Shown: piece after piece, positions 15,325-24,099 of the stretch
How the letters are laid out: each line of letters begins with the position of its first letter
Numbering within the stretch: position 1 is the stretch's first letter
Assembly (NCBI GenBank): GCA_026394605.1
Contig: JAPKXY010000060.1
Span: forward strand, 1 to 32,388
Direction of reading: 5' to 3'
DNA from: Methanoregula sp.
GTDB taxonomy: Archaea; Halobacteriota; Methanomicrobia; Methanomicrobiales; Methanospirillaceae
Length of the DNA stretch: 32,388 bases
Notes under the pieces: model-generated
Told to the model about the DNA's origin: nothing
Seen by the model: the letters and a program-made list of their open reading frames with translations, nothing else
The model's database searches: none
Translations under genes and position numbers: made by a program

Positions 15325-15650
15325 TGGCACGTAACATAGGATTGAACGTACCTGCCCCGCAACAGGAATGCAAGGACGTTAATTGTCCGTTTCACGGCAC
15401 TTTACCGGTGCGCGGCCAGGTGATCACCGGTAAGGTCGTAAGCGATCGAATGATGGGAACGGTCGTGGTTGCACGCAACTACCTGCACTACGTCCGGAAA
15501 TACAAGCGGTACGAGAAACGCAGTTCCAAGATCCATGCGCACAACCCGCCGTGCATCCAGGCAAAGGTTGGTGACACGGTGAAAATTGCCGAGTGCCGGC
15601 CGCTCTCGAAAAGCACGACATTTGTCGTAGTGGAGGTCGAGCAGCCATGA
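15324..15650 (+). CDS. rps17: 30S ribosomal protein S17 (uS17)
   Basis: uS17 (108 aa) is a primary 16S-binding protein with an OB fold. The archaeal form has a Cys-containing N-terminal extension ([12 protein letters not shown]), then [41 protein letters not shown] and [20 protein letters not shown]. The stop overlaps the L14 start by ATGA, and GGAGGT lies ahead of that start inside the S17 coding end. Confidence 0.97.
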   Translation: MARNIGLNVPAPQQECKDVNCPFHGTLPVRGQVITGKVVSDRMMGTVVVARNYLHYVRKYKRYEKRSSKIHAHNPPCIQAKVGDTVKIAECRPLSKSTTFVVVEVEQP

Positions 15651-16045
15651 AGGCGAAGCAGTCAAAGACCCCGCGTGCACTTGCCACAGGGACGAGACTT
15701 GCATGCGCTGATAATACCGGTGCCAGGACAGTGCAGATCATTTCTGTCTTTGGCTACCACGGTGTCCGGCGCCGTCAGCCTAAGATGGGGCTGGGGGATC
15801 TCGCCACGGTGAGTGTGCAGAAAGGCACACCCGATATGCGCCGCAAGCTTGTGCGAGCTGTCGTCATCCGGCAGAAAAAAGAGATACGCAGACCCAACGG
15901 GTTGCGGGTCTCTTTCGAGGATAACGCAGTTGTCATCGTTGATGAAAAGAACGAGCCGAAGGGAACGGAGATCAAAGGTCCGGTCGCCCGCGAAGTGGCA
16001 GAACGGTTCCCGAAGCTTGGATCTATGGCAACAATTATCGTGTGA
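15647..16045 (+). CDS. rpl14: 50S ribosomal protein L14 (uL14)
   Basis: uL14 (132 aa) binds 23S RNA at the subunit interface and is the docking site of the anti-association factor aIF6. The start [18 protein letters not shown] fits the archaeal family; the frame is also open upstream inside S17, but that extension is not conserved. Motifs are [35 protein letters not shown] and [20 protein letters not shown]. Confidence 0.97.
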   Translation: MKAKQSKTPRALATGTRLACADNTGARTVQIISVFGYHGVRRRQPKMGLGDLATVSVQKGTPDMRRKLVRAVVIRQKKEIRRPNGLRVSFEDNAVVIVDEKNEPKGTEIKGPVAREVAERFPKLGSMATIIV

Positions 16046-16055
16046 GGTGTGAATC

Positions 16056-16421
16056 ATGGCACGAATTGAAAGCCAGCAGCCCAGAAAACAGAGAAAGGCA
16101 CGATACAATGCACCTTCACACGAGAAAAGCCGGTTCCTGAATGCCCCGCTCTCCTCAACACTCAGTGAGAAATATGGCAGAAAGACTTTTCGCGTGGTCA
16201 AGGGTGACACCGTCAAACTGACCCGCGGAGATTTTACCGGGGAAGAGGGCATTGTTGATGCGGTTGACACCGGTCGGGCGAAACTCGTCGTGCATGGCGT
16301 ATCCGCAACCAAAGCAGACGGCACTGAGGTTCCACGGGTGGTTGATCCATCCAAGGTGGAGATCACCAAGCTAAACCTCAATGACAAGCGTCGCGAGGAA
16401 AAACTCGAGGGGGGGAAATAA
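16056..16421 (+). CDS. rpl24: 50S ribosomal protein L24 (uL24)
   Basis: uL24 (121 aa) is an assembly initiator near the tunnel exit. It has a KOW motif at about residues 46-72 (VVKGDTVKLTRGDFTGEEG) after the archaeal basic N-terminus QPRKQRKARYNAPSHEK. The C-terminus is Lys/Glu-rich. GAGGTG precedes the start, and the stop directly abuts the S4e ATG. Confidence 0.97.
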   Translation: MARIESQQPRKQRKARYNAPSHEKSRFLNAPLSSTLSEKYGRKTFRVVKGDTVKLTRGDFTGEEGIVDAVDTGRAKLVVHGVSATKADGTEVPRVVDPSKVEITKLNLNDKRREEKLEGGK

Positions 16422-17147
16422 ATGTCGAACCACTTAAAGCGCCTCAATGCACCGGACTCGTGGCATATCGCAAAAAAGACTACCAAATTCATCACCAAGA
16501 CCTCGGCAGGGCCACACAATGCGAATGCGTTGCCAGTTGCAGTCTGGCTCCGTGACCACATGGGCTTTGCCCGCACAATGAAGGAGGTCAAGCAGATCCT
16601 TTCCCAGAATGATCTCATCGTCAACGGACGAACGTGCAGGGATCCGAAGATGGGGATCGGGATCTTTGACATCATCAAGCTCCCGAAGATCGGGAAGCAG
16701 TACCGTATCCTGCGCGACAAGGATGGTCGCCATGTCTCCATCGAGATTGATGCAGAGGCAGCAAAAACCCGTCTCTGCAAAGTAAAAAACAAAACGGTCA
16801 TCAAGGGGGGAAAGGTCCAGCTGAATATGCGGGATGGCGCCAACATTCTTGCTGACAACACCTACAAATCCGGGGATTCAATTGTCCTCTCACTCGAGCC
16901 GGAAACCCGGTTCAAGATCGTTGACCACTTCCCATTCGCAGTCGGCAACATGGCGATGGTGATCGGTGGAAGGCACTCCGGCAAGGTTGCCCGAATTGTT
17001 GACATCACGAAGGTGCCGGGCAGTGTACCGAACAGGGTTATCCTTGAGGATGTGGCGACAAAGACGCGGTTTGACACTATCTCGCCCTACATTTACATGG
17101 TAGGCAGGGAGACGCCCGCGCTGGCACGATGGGGGATTGAACAGTGA
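16422..17147 (+). CDS. rps4e: 30S ribosomal protein S4e (eS4)
   Basis: eS4 (241 aa) is shared by archaea and eukaryotes only. It has the N-terminal HLKRLNAPDSWHIAKKTTKF, an S4 RNA-binding domain (about 43-105, with KQILSQNDLIVNGRTCRDP), a central eS4 domain and a C-terminal KOW-like segment (AMVIGGRHSGKVARIVDI). Order L24-S4e-L5 is the normal archaeal arrangement. Its TGA overlaps the L5 GTG. Confidence 0.97.
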   Translation: MSNHLKRLNAPDSWHIAKKTTKFITKTSAGPHNANALPVAVWLRDHMGFARTMKEVKQILSQNDLIVNGRTCRDPKMGIGIFDIIKLPKIGKQYRILRDKDGRHVSIEIDAEAAKTRLCKVKNKTVIKGGKVQLNMRDGANILADNTYKSGDSIVLSLEPETRFKIVDHFPFAVGNMAMVIGGRHSGKVARIVDITKVPGSVPNRVILEDVATKTRFDTISPYIYMVGRETPALARWGIEQ

Positions 17148-17650
17148 CACCGATGCGCGATGTGTATATCGACAAGGTTGTCGTCCACATGGGTGTTGGC
17201 GAGAGTGGTGACAAGCTCGTCAAAGCCGAAGAGATCATGAAAACGATAACCAGGCAGACCCCGGTCCGTACCATTGCCAAGAAGACCCAGCCGGCATTCA
17301 ATGTAAGAAAAGGGGCACCGATCGGGTGCAAGGTTACGCTGCGTGGAAAACCGGCCCGGGATTTTTTCAAAACATCGCTGGGTATCATAGACAGGATCCT
17401 GTTTGATACCCAGTTTGACAGAAGCGGCAACTTTTCCTTTGGTATCGAAGAGCACACCGATTACCCGGGAATGTCCTATGACCCGCAGATCGGCATCTAC
17501 GGTATGGACATCAATGTCGTACTTGAACGCAGGGGCATCCGCATCACGCGCAGGCGCATGGAGCAGAAACGGCTTCCGGCAAAACAGCGCGTGAACAAAG
17601 AGGATGCAATCCAGTTCCTCAAACAGAACTTTCAGGTAGAGGTGCGCTGA
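17144..17650 (+). CDS. rpl5: 50S ribosomal protein L5 (uL5)
   Basis: uL5 (168 aa) binds 5S rRNA and contacts the P-site tRNA. I kept the GTG start at 17144, overlapping the S4e stop by four bases. It gives M-T-P-M-R, the archaeal family N-terminus, whereas the ATG at 17153 would remove it. Features are [53 protein letters not shown] and [15 protein letters not shown]. Its TGA overlaps the S14 ATG. Confidence 0.96.
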   Translation: MTPMRDVYIDKVVVHMGVGESGDKLVKAEEIMKTITRQTPVRTIAKKTQPAFNVRKGAPIGCKVTLRGKPARDFFKTSLGIIDRILFDTQFDRSGNFSFGIEEHTDYPGMSYDPQIGIYGMDINVVLERRGIRITRRRMEQKRLPAKQRVNKEDAIQFLKQNFQVEVR

Positions 17651-17805
17651 TGGCAGGAGAGAGAAAGAAGAAATACGGTCGCGGCGCAAACGAGTGCAAG
17701 ATGTGCGGGCGCAAACAGGGACTGGTACGCAGGTACCACATCATGTTCTGCCGGCAGTGCTTCCGTGAATGGGCCCGGAAGATGGGTTTCAAAAAGATGA
17801 GCTGA
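17650..17805 (+). CDS. rps14: 30S ribosomal protein S14, zinc-binding type (uS14)
   Basis: This 51-aa gene is clear from the sequence and synteny. The product starts [20 protein letters not shown] and has the two zinc knuckles C-x2-C (ECKMCG at 16-20, FCRQCF at 34-39), followed by [12 protein letters not shown]. It belongs to the head of the 30S subunit. The start overlaps the L5 stop by one base (TGATG), and S8 follows after 12 bases with the Shine-Dalgarno GAGGGTGA. Confidence 0.97.
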   Translation: MAGERKKKYGRGANECKMCGRKQGLVRRYHIMFCRQCFREWARKMGFKKMS

Positions 17806-17817
17806 GGGTGAAGTATA

Positions 17818-18210
17818 ATGACACGTATGAATACTATAGCAGACGGGATGTGCACCCTCAAGAATGCCGGCGACACCGGAAAGTCCGAATGCATCATCGA
17901 GCCAGCAAGCAAGCTTCTCGGTGCCATGCTGCGCATCATGCAGGAAGCAGGCTATATCAAGGGCTTCGAGTTTGTCGATGATGGCAGGGGCGGACATCTT
18001 GTTGTGCACCTTACCGGAAAGATCAATAACTGCGGCGCCATCTCGCCACGGTTTTCCGTTCAACTGGACGAAATGGAATACTGGGAGAAACAGTACCTAC
18101 CAGGCAAAAATTTCGGTATTCTCATGCTCTCCACATCGCGCGGCGTGATGTCACACGAGCAGGCACGAACAGAGGGCATCGGCGGGGAACTGCTCGGGTA
18201 CGTCTACTGA
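17818..18210 (+). CDS. rps8: 30S ribosomal protein S8 (uS8)
   Basis: uS8 (130 aa) binds the central domain of 16S rRNA. The sequence [19 protein letters not shown], then [24 protein letters not shown], and the C-terminal [22 protein letters not shown] with GGELLGYVY is typical of the archaeal form. A second in-frame Met is at residue 4, but the Shine-Dalgarno spacing favours 17818. Confidence 0.97.
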   Translation: MTRMNTIADGMCTLKNAGDTGKSECIIEPASKLLGAMLRIMQEAGYIKGFEFVDDGRGGHLVVHLTGKINNCGAISPRFSVQLDEMEYWEKQYLPGKNFGILMLSTSRGVMSHEQARTEGIGGELLGYVY

Positions 18211-18219
18211 GGTGCAATC

Positions 18220-18744
18220 ATGGCAACAGTACGAAAGGTCAAGATCCCTGAAGGGGTCAAAGTTCAGATAGACGGTACAATCCTCCGTGTAACGGGCCCG
18301 AAAGGACAGCTTGAACGCAATGTCAGGTTCCCGCAGGTGAGTGTCACCTGCGATGGCAAGGAGGTCACGATCGCGACGGAGTCCAGGCGAAAGGAGATCG
18401 TGGCAATGGTCGGCACGTTCGAAGCGCACACCAAGAATATGTGCAAAGGCGTGCATGATGGCTTCGAATACCGTATGAAGGTGTTCTACAGCCATTTCCC
18501 AATCCAGCTCAAACTGCAGGGAAACCGGCTTGAGATCAATAACTTCCTTGGCGAGAAGAAGGCGCGTTATGCACGGATCGAGACCGGCGTTTCGGCGAAA
18601 GTCGCCAGTGATGAGGTCGTCCTGACCGGCATCAACCGTGAACTTGTCGGTACCAGCGCAGCAAATATCGAACATGCCACTCACATCCGGGACCGTGATC
18701 CGCGGGTGTTTCAGGATGGTATCTTTATCGTGCAGAGGGGTTGA
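18220..18744 (+). CDS. rpl6: 50S ribosomal protein L6 (uL6)
   Basis: uL6 (174 aa) lies by the sarcin-ricin loop and factor-binding site. Two tandem L6 folds are present: one with VKIPEGVKVQIDGTILRVTGP and one with FSHFPIQ-type text in the centre (VFYSHFPIQLKLQG). The end RDPRVFQDGIFIVQRG is archaeal-specific. The stop overlaps the upstream region of L32e; GGTG precedes its own start. Confidence 0.97.
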   Translation: MATVRKVKIPEGVKVQIDGTILRVTGPKGQLERNVRFPQVSVTCDGKEVTIATESRRKEIVAMVGTFEAHTKNMCKGVHDGFEYRMKVFYSHFPIQLKLQGNRLEINNFLGEKKARYARIETGVSAKVASDEVVLTGINRELVGTSAANIEHATHIRDRDPRVFQDGIFIVQRG

Positions 18745-18749
18745 AGCGG

Positions 18750-19562
18750 ATGGCAGATGAAATCAGACGACTGATCCGCGTGCGCACCCGGAAGGGAGCG
18801 ACATTCAAGCGCGACGGATTCGGCAAGAAGAAACAGCTCTCCAGTTCGTGGAGAAAACCCCGTGGTCAGCACAACAAGCAACGGGAGCAGAAAAAGGCAA
18901 AAGGCGCCCTTCCGAAACCCGGGTTTGGGAGCCCGATTGCTGTACGCGGTATGCACCCAAGCGGTTTTTACGAGGTTCTGATATATACTCTCGACGATCT
19001 TGAGAGTCTGAACCCGAAGACCCACGCGGTCCGGATTGCCGCAAATATTGGTGGTCGCAAGCGTGGGGCCCTCCAGGAAAAGGCACTGTCAGCAGGTCTG
19101 AAAGTGCTGAATGCGAAGGAGCTGCCGTCCGCAAAGAACGTGCAGCCAGAGCCTGCAAAGAAGGCAAAGGAAGAGAAACCACACAAGGAACCTGCGCCAA
19201 AGCCAAAACCAAAACCAAAGCCAAAGCCAAAGCCAAAACCAAAACAAGAACCAAAGAAGAAGGAAGAACCTGCAAAGAAGGCAAAGGAAGAGAAGAAGGA
19301 GCCGGCAAAACAAGAACCAAAGAAGAAAGTAAGAGCCGAGCCATCCGGTGAAGGAAAACCCAAGAAGACAGAAAAGCAAAAGGTGCAGAAGGCAAAGGAA
19401 GAGAAACCACACAAGGAACCTGCGCCAAAGCCAAAACCAAAGAAATCGTCAAAGCAAAAGTCTGAATCTGCGAAAGGGACAAAGGCAGGGCACAAGACTG
19501 CATTAAAACCAACAACAAAACCTAAAAAAAAGACCGGCACAGGAGTGAAAGACAATGAGTGA
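18750..19562 (+). CDS. rpl32e: 50S ribosomal protein L32e (eL32) with 140-residue repeat-built tail
   Basis: Residues 1-130 are a normal eL32: RLIRVRTRKGATFKRDGFGKK, SSSWRKPRGQHNKQREQ, KPGFGSPIAVRGMHPSG, THAVRIAANIGGRKR. The start is ATG 18750 (MADEIRR); the in-frame TTG at 18741 overlaps the L6 stop. Family members are about 125-150 aa, but this one continues to 270 aa with a Lys/Pro/Glu/Ala-only tail. The tail contains a (KP)n run at about residues 152-167 and a duplicated block KAKEEKPHKEPAPKPKPK. The tail is probably disordered and polybasic, so it may contact rRNA or lie on the ribosome surface. The frame is intact and L19e overlaps its end by 8 bases, so it appears to be a genuine extension. 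Confidence 0.95.
   Translation: MADEIRRLIRVRTRKGATFKRDGFGKKKQLSSSWRKPRGQHNKQREQKKAKGALPKPGFGSPIAVRGMHPSGFYEVLIYTLDDLESLNPKTHAVRIAANIGGRKRGALQEKALSAGLKVLNAKELPSAKNVQPEPAKKAKEEKPHKEPAPKPKPKPKPKPKPKPKQEPKKKEEPAKKAKEEKKEPAKQEPKKKVRAEPSGEGKPKKTEKQKVQKAKEEKPHKEPAPKPKPKKSSKQKSESAKGTKAGHKTALKPTTKPKKKTGTGVKDNE
19159..19213 (+). repeat. 55-bp direct repeat, copy 1, in the L32e tail
   Basis: A perfect 55-base copy recurs at 19387-19441. The first 17 bases also recur within a 26-base partial copy at 19269-19294. Both full copies are in the same frame and encode the same tail peptide. Confidence 0.9.
19198..19253 (+). repeat. Hexanucleotide (CCAAAR)n tract in the L32e tail
   Basis: About nine near-identical units CCAAAG/CCAAAA in tandem encode alternating Pro-Lys. 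Length changes in multiples of six would keep the frame, so the tract can vary by slippage without loss of the gene. Confidence 0.85.
19387..19441 (+). repeat. 55-bp direct repeat, copy 2, in the L32e tail
   Basis: Identical to 19159-19213; the copies are 228 bases apart and in frame. The match ends where copy 1 continues with another A and copy 2 with G. Confidence 0.9.
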
Positions 19563-20007
19563 TCTCGCCAGTCAGAAACGGATTGTCGCCTCGGTTCTCA
19601 AGTGCGGTGTCAACCGTGTCTGGTTCAATCCAGACCGGCTCTCTGATATTGAGAATGCCATATCCCGTGAAGATCTGAGAGGGCTTGTTGCCGACGGTGC
19701 AATCAAGGCTCGCCAGAAGAAAGGCGTAAGCCGCGGCAGGGCACGGGCAAAGATCGCAAAACGGTCGTACGGGCACTGTAAGGGACCTGGACGGCGGAAA
19801 GGTGCAGAAGGTGCTCGCAACCCGAGCAAGCGGGCATGGATCCAGAAGATCCGTGCGATCAGGAAGGCACTTGTCGCGCTCAGGGACGCCGGCACGATTG
19901 ACCAGCACATATACCGGGTTCTCTACCGGAAAGCTGCTGGCGGGCAGTTCAGGAGCGTTGCACACATGAAAGCGCAGATGGAGATCCTTGCAGGGAGGCT
20001 GAAGTAA
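19555..20007 (+). CDS. rpl19e: 50S ribosomal protein L19e (eL19)
   Basis: eL19 (150 aa) is an archaeal/eukaryal protein bridging the subunits. Typical text includes [62 protein letters not shown] and [18 protein letters not shown]. Its ATG lies inside the end of L32e (8-base overlap), preceded by GGAGTG. Confidence 0.97.
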   Translation: MSDLASQKRIVASVLKCGVNRVWFNPDRLSDIENAISREDLRGLVADGAIKARQKKGVSRGRARAKIAKRSYGHCKGPGRRKGAEGARNPSKRAWIQKIRAIRKALVALRDAGTIDQHIYRVLYRKAAGGQFRSVAHMKAQMEILAGRLK

Positions 20008-20008
20008 C

Positions 20009-20533
20009 ATGGCGACAGGATCACGGTATTTCGTACCCTACCGCAGGCGTCGGGAAGGCAAGACCGATTACTATAAGAGGACAAAACTGGTCGTCGCCGA
20101 TGCGCCGCGCATGGTAGTCAGAAAGACGAACCGCCACATTATTGTGCAGCTCGTCACTGCGGAGATGGATGGCGACCGTACGCTGGTTGCAGCAAACTCA
20201 TCCGAACTTGCACAGTACGGCTACATGGGTTCGATGTCCAGTACACCGGCAGCGTACCTTACGGGGCTGCTTTTTGCCGCAAAGGCACGCAAGGCACAGT
20301 ATACCGGGGCAGTATTGGATATCGGTCTGAACCGCGCCACTCCTGGTGCACGCGTCTTTGCGGTACTGAAGGGAGCGGTTGAGGCCGGGCTTGATGTGCC
20401 ACACAGCGAAAAAATCCTTCCGGACAATGGACGGGTCAGGGGTGCGCATATCGCTGCATACAACAAAACCGCAGCGGAACTTGTAAAGAATGTTGAACAG
20501 GTGGCTGACGCCATAAAAAAGGAGCTGGTGTAA
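20009..20533 (+). CDS. rpl18: 50S ribosomal protein L18 (uL18)
   Basis: uL18 (174 aa) binds 5S rRNA together with L5. Features are the basic N-terminus [73 protein letters not shown] and [20 protein letters not shown]. The length is normal for archaea. The start follows GGGAGG, one base after the L19e stop region. Confidence 0.97.
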   Translation: MATGSRYFVPYRRRREGKTDYYKRTKLVVADAPRMVVRKTNRHIIVQLVTAEMDGDRTLVAANSSELAQYGYMGSMSSTPAAYLTGLLFAAKARKAQYTGAVLDIGLNRATPGARVFAVLKGAVEAGLDVPHSEKILPDNGRVRGAHIAAYNKTAAELVKNVEQVADAIKKELV

Positions 20534-21151
20534 ATGGCATATGAAAAGCAGGAGTGGCGCCCGGTCACCGGTCTTGGCAAGCGCGTCGCCTCGGGAGAAA
20601 TCAAAAGCATTGACTCGGTGCTGGAAAGTGGCAGGCCAATCAAGGAACCCGAGATCGTCGATATGTTCCTTCCCGATCTCGAGGACGAAGTACTCGATAT
20701 CGCCATGATGCAGCGGATGACCGACTCGGGCCGCCGCGTGCAGTTCCGTGCGGTTGTCATCGTCGGAAATCGGAATGGCTACATTGGTTTCGGCCAGGGC
20801 AAGGACGTACAGGTCGGCGATGCGATCAAGAAGGCAATCGTAAGAGCGAAGATGAACATCATTAAAGTCAGGCGAGGCTGCGGCAGCTGGGAATGCGGTT
20901 GCGATACATCGCACTCGATTCCGATGCGGGTTAACGGAGCCGCGGGAAGTGTACGCGTCACCCTCAAACCGGCACCGCAGGGGATCGGGCTTGTTACCGG
21001 TGATGTGAGCAAGAAGGTGCTCGAACTTGCAGGCATCAAGGATGCCTGGACCTTCGCCCGCGGACAGACCCGCACGACAATTAACTTTGCCAAAGCAACC
21101 TTCAACGCGCTAAAACAGACGAACATGACCCGTATTGGGGGGTCACCGTAA
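20534..21151 (+). CDS. rps5: 30S ribosomal protein S5 (uS5)
   Basis: uS5 (205 aa) lies at the mRNA entry channel and affects decoding fidelity. The archaeal N-terminal extension is followed by the double-stranded-RNA-binding-like S5 domain with [19 protein letters not shown] (about 73-91) and the C-terminal domain with [22 protein letters not shown] precedes the start. Its TAA overlaps the L30 ATG. Confidence 0.97.
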   Translation: MAYEKQEWRPVTGLGKRVASGEIKSIDSVLESGRPIKEPEIVDMFLPDLEDEVLDIAMMQRMTDSGRRVQFRAVVIVGNRNGYIGFGQGKDVQVGDAIKKAIVRAKMNIIKVRRGCGSWECGCDTSHSIPMRVNGAAGSVRVTLKPAPQGIGLVTGDVSKKVLELAGIKDAWTFARGQTRTTINFAKATFNALKQTNMTRIGGSP

Positions 21152-21612
21152 TGTACGCGGTTGTACAGGTTCGTGGCGTAGTTAATACCCGCCGCGACAT
21201 CAAGGACACGCTCAAGATGCTTCGCCTGCACCACATCAACCACTGCGTGCTTGTATCGGACACACCCGAAAACCTCGGCATGATCCGGAAGGTTAAGGAC
21301 TATGTTGCTTATGGTGAGGTTGATGCAGTGACTATCGAGACGCTGCTGAGCACCCGCGGGCGTATAATCGGTGATGCAGCGCTGACAGATGAGTACATCA
21401 AAACGAATTCGACCTACAACGGCATTGCTGAGCTCGCGCAAGCCCTTGCCAGCGGGGAGACCCGTCTCCGGGACATCCCGGGGTTAAAACCGGTTCTGCG
21501 CCTCCATCCCCCGCGCAAAGGCTACAGGACCACCAAGCGCACGTTCGTTCAGGGCGGAGCGCTTGGCTATTATGGTCAGGAGATCAATACTCTCCTCCAT
21601 AAGATGAGGTGA
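21151..21612 (+). CDS. rpl30: 50S ribosomal protein L30 (uL30)
   Basis: uL30 in archaea is about 150 aa, longer than the bacterial protein; this one is 153. Typical text: [47 protein letters not shown] and the end HPPRKGYRTTKRTFVQGGAL. The stop overlaps the L15 ribosome binding site GAGGTGA. Confidence 0.97.
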   Translation: MYAVVQVRGVVNTRRDIKDTLKMLRLHHINHCVLVSDTPENLGMIRKVKDYVAYGEVDAVTIETLLSTRGRIIGDAALTDEYIKTNSTYNGIAELAQALASGETRLRDIPGLKPVLRLHPPRKGYRTTKRTFVQGGALGYYGQEINTLLHKMR

Positions 21613-21618
21613 CCGAGG

Positions 21619-22047
21619 ATGCCAACCAACAAACGTTCAAAATACCGCGGGTCGCGGACCTGTGGCGGAGGCACCCACAAGAACCGTCGGGGTGCAGGCA
21701 ACCGTGGCGGCAGGGGACGCGCCGGCATCAACGCCCACCACTTTGTGAAGTGGTATTTGGAGTTCGGAGGGCCTGTATTCGGGAAAGACGGCTTTGTGAA
21801 TAAAACACAGAAGACCGTAAGTACCATCGATGTCGGGGTTATTGATCAGATTGTACCATCGCTTCTGGCACAGGGCATTGCCAGGAAGGAAAGTGATACC
21901 ATTGTAATCAACGCTTCAGATATGGGCATTGAAAAGGTGCTGGGCAGCGGCAGGGTCACGAAAAAACTCAACATCTCCGCGCAGGCATTTTCAGAGCAAG
22001 CGAAGGCAAAGATCGAAAAGTCTGGCGGTAAGGCGCAGGTCGTCTGA
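21619..22047 (+). CDS. rpl15: 50S ribosomal protein L15 (uL15)
   Basis: uL15 (142 aa) is a late-assembly 23S binder. The Gly/Arg-rich N-terminus KRSKYRGSRTCGGGTHKNRR and RGGRGRAGINAHHFVKWY is distinctive. The C-terminal globular part carries VLGSGRVTKKLNISAQAFSEQAKAKIEKSGG. It is the last ribosomal protein of the cluster and is followed by secY after 24 bases. Confidence 0.97.
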   Translation: MPTNKRSKYRGSRTCGGGTHKNRRGAGNRGGRGRAGINAHHFVKWYLEFGGPVFGKDGFVNKTQKTVSTIDVGVIDQIVPSLLAQGIARKESDTIVINASDMGIEKVLGSGRVTKKLNISAQAFSEQAKAKIEKSGGKAQVV

Positions 22048-22071
22048 TCCATTACCATTTTTGGTGATACA

Positions 22072-23505
22072 ATGGGAGAATTGCTGGATCGAATGGAACC
22101 CCTGCTTGCTGCGATGCCCGCAGTAAAAAGCCCCGAGGGGCATGTCCACTTCAAGGACAAACTATTATGGACGCTGGCAGTCCTGGTCCTGTATTTTGCG
22201 CTCACGAATATTCCCGTGTTCGGGCTTGATTCCAGTTCACAGGATGTTTTTTTATACTGGCGGGCACTGCTTGCCGGCGCGAGCGGGTCGATTATTCATC
22301 TCGGTATCGGACCGATCGTCACGGCATCCATTGTGCTCCAGCTGTTAAAAGGTGCGGATATCCTCAACATCGATACGAGTGAGACCCGCGGACAGGTCAT
22401 GTACATGGGCCTGCAGAAGGTCCTGATCATGGTTATGATCGTGATCGAAGCAGCGCCAAACCTTGTCGGGGGGTTCATGCGCCCCGATCCGGTTATTGCT
22501 GCCAACTTCTTTGGTGGCAATCTGTTTGCAGTCTCCCTCCTTATCTTCGTGCAGATCTGTATCGGCGGGGTGCTGGTCTTTCTTCTCGATGAAGTAGTGA
22601 CAAAATGGGGTATCGGGTCCGGCGTTGGTCTCTTCATCATCGCAGGCATATCCCAGGCGATCGTAAACGGTTTCATCAACTGGTCACCGGTGAGCGATCC
22701 CTACCCAATCGGATTCTTCCCGCGTCTTATCGCGATTGGCCTGGATGGAGCGAGCTTTTTCCAGTATTTCGCAAAGGACATCCTTGCCTTTGTCACGACC
22801 ATTGCAATTTTCTTAATTATCGTCTATGTTGAATCGACGCGCATCGAGATCCCGCTCGCCCATGCGCAGGTACGCGGGGCGCGCGCACGGTTCCCGGTGA
22901 AACTGATCTATGCCAGCGTTCTGCCCATGATCCTTGTCCGCGTCCTGCAGGCAAACGTCCAGATGCTCGGCATGTTCCTCTCTAACCTCGGTATCACCGT
23001 GCTCGGAAAATTCAGCGGTCAGCGGCCAGCTGGCGGCATTATGTATTTCCTTGCGCCGATCAATGGACCTCAGGACTGGATGTGGTGGGTGACCGATCTC
23101 GGTCACCCTGCAGGGGAGGTCATTTTACGTCTCGGCGTTGATATCACTTTCATGGTAGTCGGTGGGGCTGTCTTTGCACTGTTCTGGATCAAGACTGCCG
23201 GTCTCGATTCAAAAGACGTCGCCCGCCAGATCCAGCTCTCGGGCATGTCTATCCCCGGCTACCGCCGGAACCCACAGGTGCTCGAGAAATATCTCGACCG
23301 GTATATCCCCAAAGTTACCATTATCGGTGGCGTTTTCATTGGCATACTCAGTGTGATCGCAAACCTTTTCGGTGTCATTGGAGCCGTGAGCGGCACCGGA
23401 CTGCTGTTGACGGTCAGCATCACGTACCGCCTGTATGAAGAGATCGCCAGCCAGCAGATCATGGAGATGTACCCGTTCATGCGGACGTTCTTTGGCAAGG
23501 AATAA
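22072..23505 (+). CDS. secY: Protein translocase subunit SecY
   Basis: SecY (477 aa, Sec61-alpha homologue) forms the protein-conducting channel in the cytoplasmic membrane. About ten hydrophobic helices are visible. Hallmarks are the plug-proximal region after TM1 (FALTNIPVFGLDSS), IHLGIGPIVTASIVLQLLKG in TM2, VEVARI-like VYVESTRIEIPLAHAQVRG before TM6-7, and the archaeal cytoplasmic loops with KFSGQRPAGG. The start follows GGTGAT. Its neighbours are L15 and adkA, as in most Euryarchaeota; the Oxa1-like DUF106 gene two genes on also acts in membrane-protein insertion. Confidence 0.98.
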   Translation: MGELLDRMEPLLAAMPAVKSPEGHVHFKDKLLWTLAVLVLYFALTNIPVFGLDSSSQDVFLYWRALLAGASGSIIHLGIGPIVTASIVLQLLKGADILNIDTSETRGQVMYMGLQKVLIMVMIVIEAAPNLVGGFMRPDPVIAANFFGGNLFAVSLLIFVQICIGGVLVFLLDEVVTKWGIGSGVGLFIIAGISQAIVNGFINWSPVSDPYPIGFFPRLIAIGLDGASFFQYFAKDILAFVTTIAIFLIIVYVESTRIEIPLAHAQVRGARARFPVKLIYASVLPMILVRVLQANVQMLGMFLSNLGITVLGKFSGQRPAGGIMYFLAPINGPQDWMWWVTDLGHPAGEVILRLGVDITFMVVGGAVFALFWIKTAGLDSKDVARQIQLSGMSIPGYRRNPQVLEKYLDRYIPKVTIIGGVFIGILSVIANLFGVIGAVSGTGLLLTVSITYRLYEEIASQQIMEMYPFMRTFFGKE

Positions 23506-23522
23506 TTGCGGAAAGTGTAAGT

Positions 23523-24095
23523 ATGGTCGGCAAGAAGGTCATCATCACCGGTGTGCCGGGCGTCGGAAAGACGACGGTTGTAAATGAGGCATTGAAGGAG
23601 CTCAAACAGGAAGGTATCGAATACCAGTCGATTAATTTCGGTACGTTTATGTTTGATGTCGCGAAAGCCGATGGCACAGTAGTGGACAGGGATCAGATGC
23701 GAACACTCGATCGCACAGTTCAGAAGCGTCTCCAGCAGCATGCAGCGAAGGCGATTGCCCAGATCGAGGGCAACGTGCTGATTGATACTCATGCATCCGT
23801 AAAGACCCTGAAGGGCTACCTCCCGGGGCTTCCCGAATGGGTGCTGCGCGAGATCATGCCCGACCTCATTGTCCTCGTTGAAACCGATGACGACCAGATC
23901 CTGAACCGGCGGCTCGCCGATGAGACGAGGAGCAGGGACAGGGAGGGTTCGAAGGCGATCGCCGAACACCAGCAGTTCAACCGCGCTATCGCTGCGTCGT
24001 ATGCGATGCTCACCGGCTGTACGATCAAAATCGTTACGAATGCAGATTTCCTCCTTGAACGTGCGGCCAGCGACATGGCTGCCGTGCTCAGGTGA
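23523..24095 (+). CDS. adkA: Archaeal adenylate kinase
   Basis: AdkA (190 aa) interconverts ATP + AMP and 2 ADP. The archaeal, trimeric type is recognised by the P-loop GVPGVGKTT at about residues 10-18, YQSINFGTFMFDVAK, LIDTHASVKTLKGYLPGLPEWV (AMP/lid region), and RRLADETRSRDREG with the conserved arginines. It is unrelated in detail to bacterial Adk. It sits between secY and DUF106 in the standard archaeal order; DUF106 starts 4 bases after its stop. Confidence 0.97.
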   Translation: MVGKKVIITGVPGVGKTTVVNEALKELKQEGIEYQSINFGTFMFDVAKADGTVVDRDQMRTLDRTVQKRLQQHAAKAIAQIEGNVLIDTHASVKTLKGYLPGLPEWVLREIMPDLIVLVETDDDQILNRRLADETRSRDREGSKAIAEHQQFNRAIAASYAMLTGCTIKIVTNADFLLERAASDMAAVLR

Positions 24096-24099
24096 ATAC

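Noticed and set aside
15662-16861. Minus-strand frame of about 400 codons opposite L14, L24 and S4e
   Set aside because: A shadow of three well-identified ribosomal genes with no start signals.
19159-19441. Spaced repeats in the L32e gene as a CRISPR array
   Set aside because: The repeats are in frame, low-complexity and of unequal spacing, inside a coding sequence.
18968-19555. Phe/Gly-rich minus-strand frame across the L32e tail
   Set aside because: It merely mirrors the Lys/Pro repeat tract on the other strand.
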